This document shows positions 34,695 through 43,202 of a stretch of DNA of 64,000 nucleotides, piece by piece. Numbering within the stretch: the stretch's first letter is position 1; the number at the start of each line of letters is the position of its first letter. Where the stretch lies: the NCBI GenBank assembly GCA_019894765.1, contig JAGXNT010000095.1, positions 109,220-173,219 of the forward strand. Reading direction: 5' to 3'. The position numbers and the translations under genes are program-made. Below the pieces are notes generated by a model. The model did no database searches. It had not been told where the DNA came from and worked only from the letters and a program-made list of their open reading frames with translations. This stretch comes from Candidatus Heimdallarchaeota archaeon (GTDB lineage Archaea > Asgardarchaeota > Heimdallarchaeia > JABLTI01).

Positions 34695-35585
34695 ATGTCA
34701 GAGTACGAGATAAAAACCTACGAAAAAGGCTTCGAAGAAGCTCAAGCAAAATTAGGTACAGATGTAACACCAGATTGGACTGACTTCGGACAAACATCAG
34801 CAGAGCAGCTAAAAGAATACTATTCAGCAGAAGACTTCGATCCTGAGACCAGACTTTATGCATTCAAAGATGGTGAACTAGTTAGTTTCATTGTTTCTAG
34901 AATCCTTCCAGATGCAGAAGATGGTATTAAGAGAGCCCAACATGACTTTCCACTTTATACTAAAGGAAATGAGAAAGCAGCAGAACTACTTTACGAAAAA
35001 GCAGTAATGACTCTCAAGAAGAAAGGCGTACAAGTTTTAGAAGCTCGAGTAGGCAAGGGTTGGCTTGGCACATTAGATTTAGCAGAAAAACATGGCTACA
35101 AAAAAGCAAGAGTCTCATTCATGAGAATCGAACTTGAATTTGATGATATTAAAGTCAAAGAAGAAAAAGTGAAATACGAGAACTTTGATCCAGAAAAAGA
35201 CAAAGAACAAATTGTTCAAATATTTAAAGATCATTTTAATTTTACAGATGAACAAGCTGAAACAAACTATAATGGGATTGTGAATCCACCAGAAGGTTGG
35301 TACGCAATGCCAGTTCTTCGTGAGGGTGATAAGATAATCTCTCGAGGACTCCTTTATATTCAACCAGAACCAAATCAAGAAAACGCTATTTTTAGACCAT
35401 TAATCCCTGAGCCAGAAAAACACTTTGATTCATACTTAAGCATGATTACTAAAATTGCTAAAGATAAAGGTGCAAAGAGATTCCAAATGTATTTGGGTGG
35501 TCCAAATCTAAATCAGAAAGATTTCTTCAAATCTGTTGGATTTGAAGTTAAAGGAAAGGTTTTGATTTTTGAAAAAGAGATCTAA
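34695..35585 (+). CDS. Tandem GNAT-domain protein
   Basis: 296 residues made of two GNAT-like halves. First half (about 1-150): LYAFKDGELVSFIVSRIL and a helix with AAELLYEKAVMTLKKKGVQVLEARV then AEKHGYKKARVSFMRIEL. Second half: WYAMPVLREGDKIISRGLLY, AKDKGAKRFQMYLGG and DFFKSVGFEVKGKVLIFEKEI. The acetyl-CoA loop (Q/RxxGxG/A) is poorly kept in both, so activity is uncertain. A second tandem GNAT gene lies at 54705. AAGAAGGT ribosome-binding site. The stop codon lies inside a perfect palindrome that likely ends transcription. Confidence 0.65.
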   Translation: MSEYEIKTYEKGFEEAQAKLGTDVTPDWTDFGQTSAEQLKEYYSAEDFDPETRLYAFKDGELVSFIVSRILPDAEDGIKRAQHDFPLYTKGNEKAAELLYEKAVMTLKKKGVQVLEARVGKGWLGTLDLAEKHGYKKARVSFMRIELEFDDIKVKEEKVKYENFDPEKDKEQIVQIFKDHFNFTDEQAETNYNGIVNPPEGWYAMPVLREGDKIISRGLLYIQPEPNQENAIFRPLIPEPEKHFDSYLSMITKIAKDKGAKRFQMYLGGPNLNQKDFFKSVGFEVKGKVLIFEKEI

Positions 35586-35594
35586 TTAGATCTC
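35577..35594 (+). terminator. Palindromic terminator after tandem GNAT gene
   Basis: GAGATCTAATTAGATCTC is a perfect 18-base palindrome that includes the stop codon (35583-35585) and is followed by ACTTTTCTTTCTTTTTT. It also lies at the end of the convergent methyltransferase gene. Confidence 0.6.
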
Positions 35595-35618
35595 ACTTTT
35601 CTTTCTTTTTTATTGTTC

Positions 35619-36443
35619 TTATTTTGTTCCGAATGCAAAAATTACCGATTTCTTGAATTGATAACTTCCATTTTTTTGTTTAAACGTTTCAATGCCATGT
35701 GGAAGCATTTTTTCTCTGAAATCATTAATAGCCAATTCATCTTTACCCAAAATTTCGCGTAATATCCATCCTGATCGCTTCATCACGCCAAACCATTCAT
35801 CGAAATTCTCATACCGTATAGTAAAATTTTCAGAGAAAACATCTATCTCATTGAAGCCTACGTCCTGTAAGATTTTTTCGAATCCATTTTTAGTTTCTTT
35901 GCTATAGCTAATTGGAACATTCTTGATTTCTTCTTGTGACTTAGAAGTATGATTTTTCAAGTAATCCTGCAATAGTTTTCGCAAATAATCGAGTTCTCCT
36001 TGTGATTCCCAAGTGCTGAAACCAGCTTTTCCACCATCTTTCAAAACTCGGAGAATGTGCATCATTTTATCATTTTCATTTCTATATTTATGACCTTGAA
36101 AATCAAATACGTCACCGAATCCTATGAAACCGCATAGAACATAATCAAATGTTTTGTCATCATAAATAAGCTCTCTTGCATCCATAATTTCAGCGGTAGC
36201 ATTAGACAATAAGTTGCTCTTTATGTTTTCAAGAGTTTCAGTTATGCGATTTTCCCATCGATCAATACCTATTGCATAACCGGAAGAACCAATAGTTTTT
36301 GCTGCAGGAATTAGACAGGAACCTCCACCTGTTCCTACATCTAGTACTCTCGTACCGGGTTTCAATTCCATGTATTGTACTAGTTTTTCACCAAAAGCTG
36401 ACCAGAAATCCAGACCAAAGATTTCAATTTTTTTATTAGTCAT
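35619..36443 (-). CDS. Class I SAM-dependent methyltransferase (UbiE-like)
   Basis: 274 residues. SAM loop VLDVGTGGGSCLIPAA, acidic residue in AIGIDRWENRI, ATAEIMDARELIYDDKTFDYVLC, and RVLKDGGKAGFSTWE, the order seen in UbiE/CoQ5-type small-molecule methyltransferases. The C-terminal 100 residues (NFDEWFGVMKRSGWILREIL) form a substrate lid without familiar motifs. ATG at 36443 follows GAGTGATT; the GTG at 36452 is part of that motif. Just downstream of the TIGR04076 trio on the same strand (25-base gap), so probably in one transcript. Confidence 0.8.
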   Translation of the reverse strand: MTNKKIEIFGLDFWSAFGEKLVQYMELKPGTRVLDVGTGGGSCLIPAAKTIGSSGYAIGIDRWENRITETLENIKSNLLSNATAEIMDARELIYDDKTFDYVLCGFIGFGDVFDFQGHKYRNENDKMMHILRVLKDGGKAGFSTWESQGELDYLRKLLQDYLKNHTSKSQEEIKNVPISYSKETKNGFEKILQDVGFNEIDVFSENFTIRYENFDEWFGVMKRSGWILREILGKDELAINDFREKMLPHGIETFKQKNGSYQFKKSVIFAFGTK

Positions 36444-36468
36444 CAGAATCACTCATCTGTTAGTAAAT

Positions 36469-36774
36469 TCATTCTTCCAATCGCTCCAGTTGAAAACACA
36501 CAGGTCTTTTACCATCAGAGCAAACGGTATAAATAACACCTTTAGGATAACCTGGAATTTCTCCACCAAATCTAAGCAAATAGAAATCCTTTCGGAAATC
36601 GGCAAAAGCCCAACCACAAAAACCCTCAGGTTTGGTAAACCCATCTGTAATCCATTCTTGTCCTTCTTCTAGATGGCAAGGCTTTACGACTGTACCATCT
36701 GTTCTTACAAATTTTTTCCCGAAGACATCTTCAGGAGCAAATACTTTGAGTACTGTTATCTTGATTTTTGCCAT
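36469..36774 (-). CDS. TIGR04076-family protein, paralogue A
   Basis: 101 residues. The family pattern is clear: KIKITVLKVFAPEDVFG, CHLEEGQEWI, PEGFCGWAFADF and a C-terminal CSDGKRPVCFQLERLEE. Conserved cysteines at the EGQ, GFC and CSDG positions suggest a small redox or metal site; function of the family is unknown. Compared with the others, the aspartate-tryptophan part is WAFADFR and the residue pair before DGKRP is VC rather than CC. Third of three tandem copies (37161, 36814, 36469). AAGGAG lies in front of the ATG. Confidence 0.82.
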   Translation of the reverse strand: MAKIKITVLKVFAPEDVFGKKFVRTDGTVVKPCHLEEGQEWITDGFTKPEGFCGWAFADFRKDFYLLRFGGEIPGYPKGVIYTVCSDGKRPVCFQLERLEE

Positions 36775-36813
36775 TTCAATAACTCCTTGAAATTAACTAA
36801 AGAATAATAATGA

Positions 36814-37125
36814 TTATTTTTCAGGTAGTTTCTCTAATTTGAAGACAACAGGTCTAATACCATCAGGACAAGCAACATAATCTGTTCCTTCTTCTGTCCA
36901 ATCCTCAAACTTACCACCATAACGTATGAATGTAACTTTTGGATACATCCCAAACCATGCATGATGACAGAAATCTTCAGGCATGTTACCATTTTCACTG
37001 ATGAAAGTTTCACCTTCTTTAAGCCAGCATTTTGTGATTTCTTTGCCGCTTGGTTTGTAAAACTTCTCACTAAACACTTCTTCCGGACTAAAATTCTTGA
37101 CTACTGTTATTTTTATTTTTGACAT
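36814..37125 (-). CDS. TIGR04076-family protein, paralogue B
   Basis: 103 residues. KIKITVVKNFSPEEVF, CWLKEGETFIS, MPEDFCHHAWFGMYP and CPDGIRPVVFKLEKLPEK align with the neighbours. GFCGW is changed to DFCHHAW. The C-terminal pair before DG is ACP. ATG at 37125 is the start (GGAGTGAT in front); the GTG at 37134 lies inside that ribosome-binding site. Middle copy of the tandem trio, about 40 bases from paralogue A and 35 from C. Confidence 0.82.
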   Translation of the reverse strand: MSKIKITVVKNFSPEEVFSEKFYKPSGKEITKCWLKEGETFISENGNMPEDFCHHAWFGMYPKVTFIRYGGKFEDWTEEGTDYVACPDGIRPVVFKLEKLPEK

Positions 37126-37160
37126 TATTATCACTCCTTAAAAAAAAGAAAGATGGAAGT

Positions 37161-37475
37161 TTAATCTTCAATCCTTTCTAATTTGAAAACAACCGGTCGA
37201 ACACCATCAGTGCAACATGTATGTTGGGTACCGTTTTTTGCCCAATTCTTGAAGTTTCCATCGAAGTTCAGAACTGCGGCATCTTTGTAAATGTCTCTCC
37301 ACGCCCAACCGCAGAAACCTTCCGGTTTATTGTGATTTTCAACTACGAATTCTTGTCCATTTTCGAATGCTGTGCACGCAGTCACTTTCTTACCGTTTGG
37401 AGTAGAATATCCTTCTTCTCCAAAAACGTCTTCAGGTTTGAATCTCTTTAATACAGTTATTTTTATCTTAGCCAT
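37161..37475 (-). CDS. TIGR04076-family protein, paralogue C
   Basis: 104 residues. KIKITVLKRFKPEDVFGEEGYSTPNGK, CTAFENGQEFVVENHNKPEGFCGWAWRDIYKD and CCTDGVRPVVFKLERIED give the fullest match to the family consensus in this group, including the CC pair. First of the tandem trio on the minus strand, directly after the NTF2-like gene (30-base gap). Likely cotranscribed with paralogues B and A and the methyltransferase. Confidence 0.85.
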   Translation of the reverse strand: MAKIKITVLKRFKPEDVFGEEGYSTPNGKKVTACTAFENGQEFVVENHNKPEGFCGWAWRDIYKDAAVLNFDGNFKNWAKNGTQHTCCTDGVRPVVFKLERIED

Positions 37476-37505
37476 AATATTACTTCCATTCTTTTTCTAT
37501 TCTTT

Positions 37506-37889
37506 TTACTCATAGGTAGCATCATAGATTTTGTTGACTATCTGCCACGAATCATCAATCTTCAAAAGATTTAGCAAATCCATAAAGATAACTGAACCCT
37601 TTGAATGTTCTACAACAGTTTTTACTTTAGCAGAAGCAATTGTTCCTACTATATCGACTGAAAGAATCTCTGATGTTCTTTTGTAATTTGGATCATCGAT
37701 TGGTTTTTCGAAACTCTTCTTCCAGAAGTCTTTGTCATAGATAACTAGATTATTCTCTTTATCTAAGCCAAACATCTTAGCTTCATCATGCCAACCTTTT
37801 GCCAAGTGCTCGAAGTCTCGTTTGATAGCTCCTTTCATATAATAGCTAACTGCTTCTTCTACTTTCGCTAACTCTTCTTTCATTGTCAT
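37506..37889 (-). CDS. NTF2-like/putative lumazine-binding-fold protein
   Basis: 127 residues. The pattern fits a cone-shaped NTF2/SnoaL fold: an N-terminal helix pair (VEEAVSYYMKGAIKRDFEHLAKGWHDEAKMFGL), then LVIYDKDFWKKSFEKP, SEILSVDIVGTIASAKVKTVVEHSKGSVIFMDLLNLLKIDDSWQIVNKIYDATYE with alternating strands. The ending WQIVNKIYDATYE resembles the Lumazine_bd_2 family. No catalytic residue can be assigned. Start at 37889 or the ATG two codons on. Begins the run ahead of the TIGR04076 trio. Confidence 0.7.
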   Translation of the reverse strand: MTMKEELAKVEEAVSYYMKGAIKRDFEHLAKGWHDEAKMFGLDKENNLVIYDKDFWKKSFEKPIDDPNYKRTSEILSVDIVGTIASAKVKTVVEHSKGSVIFMDLLNLLKIDDSWQIVNKIYDATYE

Positions 37890-38100
37890 CTTTCATAAAT
37901 CCCCAATAAGATTTAGTGTTATCCCAAACTAGTTACAGAAAAAATTGTATGTACATATGGGATATTGTTTGAGAAGAAAAAGTCCAAATTAGTATAAAAA
38001 TTTTCTCATTGATATGAGACGTTCGTCTGGAAAAAATCAGAAAAACTTTTAAAGTGATATTATTGTCGAAAATCGATTGCTTGCATAGTTTTCAGGGTTA

Positions 38101-38964
38101 CTATACATAATCATAACCGATTTCTTCAGCGGTTAAATCTTTCACATCTTTGAATTTTCTACTTTGAAACCATAAGAGAGGCTTCAAAAGATTACAGCGA
38201 GTCTTCATTCTAAAATATTTAGTTCTTGAAAAGGGTTTAATGCAATGAAGGCTGGATGACATGATCTTATCAGCTTGATTCCCATTTGGTTTCAATTCTT
38301 GATTTATCACACCATCGTACTTAATTTCTTTGAGAAATGCAAAGAAATCGTTGAAAGGCATTTCCCCTAAACCAAGTGGCAAATGCAAGTCCTCTGTTTT
38401 TGTGCAATCAGAAATATGCACATAAGCAATATCTTTCACTAATTCCTCGGGAATGTCCAACCAGGTTTGCCAATCGTTTACGTATCTGTGGGATATGTCC
38501 AATGCATGACCTACAATTTTCTTCCCTAAGGAATCTTTTGCCTGATGATAAAAGTCAAGAAATTGTTCATCGGTGTAACCAACAACATTCTCTAAGACTA
38601 TAGGAACTTCGATTTGTTCCATTCGTTCAAACATTAACTCATAAGAAGCATTAGGGTCCTCAGGTATATGTGCAAGAACGAATAACATATTCATATCTTT
38701 ACTGCGTTGATTAATGAAGGAGACAACCTCATGCATTTGAATCTCGTATGTCTCAGTTTGCGAAGAGAAATCAAAACTGTCTCGGTTAAAGATAGGTAAA
38801 TGGAAAACAGTTGTTGCACTACCAAGGCTTTTGAGCACATCATCCACTTTTGGAATGACTCGCCAATTAAATTCAAAGTGTTCTAAGAGAATTTTTCGTA
38901 ACAAAGATACAATAAGATCTAAACCTAATCCTTTGATTGGTTCTAAGCCAAAGCCAATACGCAT
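38101..38964 (-). CDS. Sugar isomerase-like TIM-barrel protein, paralogue 3
   Basis: 287 residues. MRIGFGLEPIKGLGLD, LEHFEFNWRVIPKVDD, TTVFHLPIFNRDSFD, VLAHIPEDPN, PIVLENVVGYTDEQF, GHALDISHRY, YVHISDCTKTEDLHLPLGLGEMP and GVINQELKPNG repeat the motifs of the genes at 24262 and 25135. Metal-binding E, H, D, H and E residues are present. AGGTG precedes the ATG by the usual distance. Unlike the other two it stands alone, between the NTF2-like gene and the SBBP propeller. Substrate unknown. Confidence 0.78.
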   Translation of the reverse strand: MRIGFGLEPIKGLGLDLIVSLLRKILLEHFEFNWRVIPKVDDVLKSLGSATTVFHLPIFNRDSFDFSSQTETYEIQMHEVVSFINQRSKDMNMLFVLAHIPEDPNASYELMFERMEQIEVPIVLENVVGYTDEQFLDFYHQAKDSLGKKIVGHALDISHRYVNDWQTWLDIPEELVKDIAYVHISDCTKTEDLHLPLGLGEMPFNDFFAFLKEIKYDGVINQELKPNGNQADKIMSSSLHCIKPFSRTKYFRMKTRCNLLKPLLWFQSRKFKDVKDLTAEEIGYDYV

Positions 38965-39103
38965 TTATTACACCTAGATTTGAGTTCTATAATCTCACAA
39001 ATGAAAGAAGGGAATGAATATTCGCTAAATTTATTTTAATAGTTTTTGTCAAGAACTAAAAAAAAGTCTGAAAAGAGAAAACATGACTAATGCATTGTTT
39101 CCT

Positions 39104-40771
39104 CTACTTTCGTGATTTGAGTTTTATTTTTGCTATAACAGCTATAACCATGACTAAAACGAACGGAATATATGGAATAAGAGATTCAGTAACAGTTGGT
39201 ATTACCGGAGGAACGGTTAAGTTAAGATTGAAAATTGTAACGTAAGTATCAAAGTTCCCGCCATTTTCGTCTTGATAAGCATCTACAACGGGGAAGTTGG
39301 TGGAACTCGTATAACCGGATACGATAATGTTCCCATTGGAATTAAAAGCAGCTTTCTGTCCTCTATCTTCACCACCACCGCTAAGGTAGGTAGAATACAG
39401 AACAGTTTCATTTAGAAAACCTTTAGCGACAAATGAATTTGATGTTCCACCCACAGGAGTGGATTGATATGGTTGCTCAACAGGGAGATTAGAAGAAGTA
39501 GTTTTTCCAGTAAATGCTAAAACACCATCCTTTTCAGCTATGCCATGTATTTCATCATAACCCGAACCTCCATAAAAGGAACTAAAAAGTCTGGTTTGAC
39601 CATCTGATGAAAAAGCAGCTACAAAGCCATCCAAAGAACCCCCACCATAACTTCCTTGAAAAGCATTAGGTGATATTGGGAAATTATAGATTGAATTAGT
39701 ACTCCCAACAAAAACAATATTGTGATTCTCATCAAAAGTCAGGTCATAAGATCTGTCTGCTTCTGTTCCACCGTAAAATGTTGAGAAGGCTAAGGAACTG
39801 TTTTTGTAGAATTTAGTAAGGAAAACATCATATGCACCATAATTATATGTGCTGTCATAAGCATCTTTGGTCGGAAAACCTAAGGAACCAGTCAGACCAG
39901 TAAGCACAAGATCATCATTGTGGTCGAACTTAACGCAGATGCTGCCCTCGTTACCTGTTGAACCAAGAAATGTAGAGAACTGAATTGATTGCCCATTTGC
40001 AGCAAACAAAGTCACATACATGTCTGTTGAACCATCTGTTTTTGAAGATTGATAAGCACTAACCATAGGAAAATCAGCGGAATAGGTACTTCCAGAGATA
40101 GCCATTTTATTACCAGAGTCAAAATCAACCCCGTAACCCCAGTCATCCTCTGTTCCACCAAAATAAGTCGAATAGAGAAGCGAACCAGAACTACTGAATT
40201 TCGCGAGAAAGATATCAGTTAAATAAAATTCTCCTCCATTATGTGTCCCTTGATAAGCGCTTTGGAGTGGAAAATCAGTTGAGGTTGTAGTGCCAACAAC
40301 AGCGATCTCACCAGCACTGTTCACAGCAACATTCGCTGCCCATTCATCTCCACTACCACCAAAATATGTAGCAAAGATTAGAGATTGTCCATTTGGACTC
40401 AGCTTATAAATGAACGCATCGTGTGATCCCCCTCCAAATGTATCTTGATAAGCATTAATCACTGGAAAATCTGTGGACGAACTTGTTCTTCCAACTACAA
40501 TTATATTCCCAGAGGAATCTGTCACCATTCCGGATGCAGCAATATCCTCAGCATTTGCACGATACTCAGTACCACTCCCACCAATGTATGTTGATACATT
40601 AAGATGGTTGGGTAGTGCTTCATTTGAAATATAAAGTAAATTTGAGTCATCTTCAGATCCAAAACTTAAGCTATTAACATTATTACTACCAAAAACCAAT
40701 ACAGCCACTAGAACTGCACTAATAATAACAAAAATATTTTTTCTGCCTTTTTCCTGTCGTTTTGCATTCAA
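39104..40771 (-). CDS. Exported SBBP-repeat beta-propeller protein with C-terminal anchor
   Basis: 555 residues. Basic N-terminus, signal peptide (KNIFVIISAVLVAVLVFG) and a C-terminal TM helix (IPYIPFVLVMVIAVIAKI). Between them lie seven repeats of about 60 residues. Each centres on a stretch such as FATYFGGSGDEWA or YSTYFGGTEDDWG, then the glycine-rich VVGTTTSTDFPLQSAYQ part. This is the SBBP pattern, and seven copies fit one seven-bladed propeller. It should be a cell-surface binding or adhesion protein. The start is the TTG at 40771, six bases after GGTG; the frame upstream of it holds the promoter and is not coding. Confidence 0.85.
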   Translation of the reverse strand: MNAKRQEKGRKNIFVIISAVLVAVLVFGSNNVNSLSFGSEDDSNLLYISNEALPNHLNVSTYIGGSGTEYRANAEDIAASGMVTDSSGNIIVVGRTSSSTDFPVINAYQDTFGGGSHDAFIYKLSPNGQSLIFATYFGGSGDEWAANVAVNSAGEIAVVGTTTSTDFPLQSAYQGTHNGGEFYLTDIFLAKFSSSGSLLYSTYFGGTEDDWGYGVDFDSGNKMAISGSTYSADFPMVSAYQSSKTDGSTDMYVTLFAANGQSIQFSTFLGSTGNEGSICVKFDHNDDLVLTGLTGSLGFPTKDAYDSTYNYGAYDVFLTKFYKNSSLAFSTFYGGTEADRSYDLTFDENHNIVFVGSTNSIYNFPISPNAFQGSYGGGSLDGFVAAFSSDGQTRLFSSFYGGSGYDEIHGIAEKDGVLAFTGKTTSSNLPVEQPYQSTPVGGTSNSFVAKGFLNETVLYSTYLSGGGEDRGQKAAFNSNGNIIVSGYTSSTNFPVVDAYQDENGGNFDTYVTIFNLNLTVPPVIPTVTESLIPYIPFVLVMVIAVIAKIKLKSRK

Positions 40772-40802
40772 CTGCAACACCAAAAGAATATATATATTAA
40801 GC

Positions 40803-40811
40803 GATATATAA
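40803..40811 (-). promoter_or_regulatory. TATA box of the SBBP gene
   Basis: TTATATAT on the minus strand, about 35 bases before the TTG start at 40771, giving a leader of only some ten bases that still holds the GGTG motif at 40778-40781. A second AT run (40787-40799) lies between. Its position supports the shorter protein. Confidence 0.45.
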
Positions 40812-40880
40812 GGAAAAGTATAAGATATCGAAATCAAATAAAAGAAATCTAAAGAAAAGGATAATTCTAGAACCATTTTA

Positions 40881-42662
40881 TTATTTGAAATCAGCTATTT
40901 TCCACTTCTGTTCCTCGTAATCGAACAAGTTTTGCAAAGGAACAAAATTTGATTTATAAAATTTAATCGTATAAAATGATGATGTTAATCCTTCCTTTTC
41001 TAAGAAATCATGAATTATTTTTCGAATGGGATGAGTATGAGCAACACCTGGCAGATTAAAGATATGGCGATCATAAATTGTATTTTGTCCCAATAAAGAA
41101 AAGACACTTAGCTTTCTGATTATTTTATTAAATTTATCTTTTGGTAGCTCATTAGATGTTGGAACCTCAAAAATTAGGACGCTTGGACTGCGCTTCATCA
41201 GATTTCTCATATATAATGAAAAAGTAAGTAACTCTTTGTTTTTGGCCCGTAACTCATTTTGATAAAGTAGATCAGTTTGGGCATCAACATCAGTCATTAG
41301 AATATTGTTCGCCAAATAAAATTTCTTAAATTCATTTAATGTCACACCATATCTTGCTTGTAACAGAAGTTTAGAAGTTATTATGGAAAGAAAATAAAGC
41401 AAATTATAATCTAATTGCATAGGTTTTGCATGGGAAGGGATTTGTTGAGCTCTTTCATATTTATAGAAGGTGAATTTTTTTAGTGATGTGTCTTTCCGGT
41501 TAATCAGTGTTTTAAAGACATCAATGGATGATTTGTGGGGGATATTGGAAATCGCAAAGTACCTGTATCTTTCCCTAACCAATTGCAAAGTATAATCATT
41601 AATTAGGTTTTCATTTTTCATTTTTCTTAATTTGTCACTAAGTTGATCACTTATTATGTGAGGACAAATTAAAGTAGGAGAATATATTATATCTGAATTT
41701 GAGTCGGTTCCATGAAAAAGCGATTTCAAATAAGGAATTTTGAGTAAATCTTTTGTTAATTTTTCTAAAATTCCATTCTTATTTATTGTAATCTTAAATA
41801 AATAATTATGAAGATTTATCTTTTCATAATTTATATCAGAACGCCAATACGTTGAAAAGGTTTCATTTAAAGCTTTAAAGCGTTTAGCAATTGTTTTCTG
41901 TGTAAGATCAAGTTTTCGAGCAATAAATGAAGTAGTACTTCGTTCATATCCTAATTCAAGGAGAGTTTCAATTAATTCAATTAATTTCAAATTAGTATAA
42001 AATGGCAATATTGAAGAGCTTTCTTCAATAGTTTTTGAGAAAGTCCACTCAGAAAATTCCTTTATTTTTCTATTAGTAGTTGTTTCTTTTTTATCGAATA
42101 TCTCAAAAATAACCTCTAATACATCATTAAATGGGATATTATTACTGATTAAAAGCAACAATAAATTATCCCAATAATAATTACTATATTCAGCAATTTC
42201 TTCAGGATAGATTTTAGACCTTATAGCAGATAAGACAGGATTATCAACAGTTTTAATGTTAAATAAATCAATTAAAAATAAAATTGTTAAGATGTTGATT
42301 ATTGCTTCATCAACCTCCTCAAGATCATTCTTCAAGAAATGAAGAAGGCTTTCTTTAAGAACTATAAATGACAATAGATAGCTTCTCGTTTTAGATTGAA
42401 GATCCATTATCCAATCTGCAATTACTACTTGATCTCTATTTCGTTTTAAGCCAAAATCTACACTTGTATCTTCTTTCACTTCGCCAAAAATAAAGGATTT
42501 TACTGGAACTATTTGATGTCTTCCTAATATTTTTGTGAGAGTATTAATTGTAAAATTTGAAATTTCATTGATTAATTTGATCAGCTCAGAATTCTTGATA
42601 TCAGAAATATTATCTAGAAGATCTATTTTCGCTAATAGCTCTTTCTTAAAATGAGTTTTCAT
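40881..42662 (-). CDS. Large helical protein with internal helix-turn-helix
   Basis: 593 residues, no membrane segments. Near residues 235-275 is a helix-turn-helix (STTSFIARKLDLTQKTIAKRFKALNETF) of the Lrp/AsnC-like kind. The flanking regions are rich in leucine, isoleucine and lysine and unfamiliar to me. The C-terminal third has a mixed strand-helix pattern (YTLQLVRERYRYFAISNIP, SVLIFEVPTSNELP) that may be a ligand or protein-binding domain. Very AT-rich codon use. It ends about 110 bases before the SBBP gene start on the same strand. A transcription regulator is the best guess; the target is unknown. Confidence 0.6.
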   Translation of the reverse strand: MKTHFKKELLAKIDLLDNISDIKNSELIKLINEISNFTINTLTKILGRHQIVPVKSFIFGEVKEDTSVDFGLKRNRDQVVIADWIMDLQSKTRSYLLSFIVLKESLLHFLKNDLEEVDEAIINILTILFLIDLFNIKTVDNPVLSAIRSKIYPEEIAEYSNYYWDNLLLLLISNNIPFNDVLEVIFEIFDKKETTTNRKIKEFSEWTFSKTIEESSSILPFYTNLKLIELIETLLELGYERSTTSFIARKLDLTQKTIAKRFKALNETFSTYWRSDINYEKINLHNYLFKITINKNGILEKLTKDLLKIPYLKSLFHGTDSNSDIIYSPTLICPHIISDQLSDKLRKMKNENLINDYTLQLVRERYRYFAISNIPHKSSIDVFKTLINRKDTSLKKFTFYKYERAQQIPSHAKPMQLDYNLLYFLSIITSKLLLQARYGVTLNEFKKFYLANNILMTDVDAQTDLLYQNELRAKNKELLTFSLYMRNLMKRSPSVLIFEVPTSNELPKDKFNKIIRKLSVFSLLGQNTIYDRHIFNLPGVAHTHPIRKIIHDFLEKEGLTSSFYTIKFYKSNFVPLQNLFDYEEQKWKIADFK

Positions 42663-43001
42663 TAAATAATCAACTTAGATTTCTTGTTTTATATATTACT
42701 AAGGTCAAGTTTATCGTTTTTTAACCTTTTTTACTTAAATAAATATCTAAAGAATGTTCCTAATTCCTATGACAAGTATGAAGGAATTTTTGTCATTTTT
42801 TTCTAAGAAGAATATTTCGAATTTTAAAACTAGAAAAACAGTTTTTTTCTGTTTTAAAGGAAGGTAAAAATCAACCCCAAGGTTATTTTTACAGTATTTG
42901 AATGTTTAAATTAGCGTATTTACTCACATAACGAAAATACTAGGCTAGAAAACTGGTTTAGTATGTTAGTAAATCCCAAGAGAAATAAAAGGTGCACTGA
43001 A
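42663..43001. other. Intergenic region with two adjacent hairpins
   Basis: 339 bases between the divergent regulator gene and the small secreted peptide gene. It holds two neighbouring inverted repeats: 42835-42855 (7-bp stem AAAACAG/CTGTTTT) and 42864-42892 (GTAAAAAT, one bulged base, AACC, four-base loop, GGTT, ATTTTTAC). They could be operators or part of a short RNA. Otherwise AT-rich with no other feature I can name. Confidence 0.45.
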
Positions 43002-43142
43002 TTGAAAAAAATAAACCCGAAAGTAATTGGTTTGACAATCCTTCTATTAGGTCTTCTTATAGGAGGAGGTTTGACCGTCCAGACAGGACGTGGGGATCCA
43101 ACACTAACTCCAAATCCACCTGAAGACGATGGTGGAGGTTAG
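43002..43142 (+). CDS. Small secreted or membrane peptide, 46 residues
   Basis: TTG start seven bases after GGTG (42991-42994). The peptide has a short basic N-terminus (KKINPK), a hydrophobic segment (VIGLTILLLGLLIGGGLTV) and a polar, proline- and acid-rich tail ending in EDDGGG. This is the layout of a signal peptide followed by a 20-residue product, or of a single-pass membrane peptide. No family known. A strong hairpin terminator follows at 43203-43231, so it has its own transcript. Ribosome-binding site, clean signal-like segment and terminator make it more than a chance frame. Confidence 0.6.
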   Translation: MKKINPKVIGLTILLLGLLIGGGLTVQTGRGDPTLTPNPPEDDGGG

Positions 43143-43202
43143 TCCACAGGAAAAAATACGTGGGTTAATTACCAAAATTGAGAGGGTAAAATCGATTTGC
43201 TT

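Noticed and set aside
39104..40771. Regularly spaced repeats that could suggest a CRISPR array
   Set aside because: They are protein-level SBBP repeats with diverged DNA; no identical short repeats with unique spacers exist here or elsewhere in the window.
40772..40876. An additional 35 residues at the N-terminus of the SBBP protein
   Set aside because: This stretch holds TATA-like runs and the GGTG ribosome-binding site, and a signal peptide begins only after the TTG at 40771.
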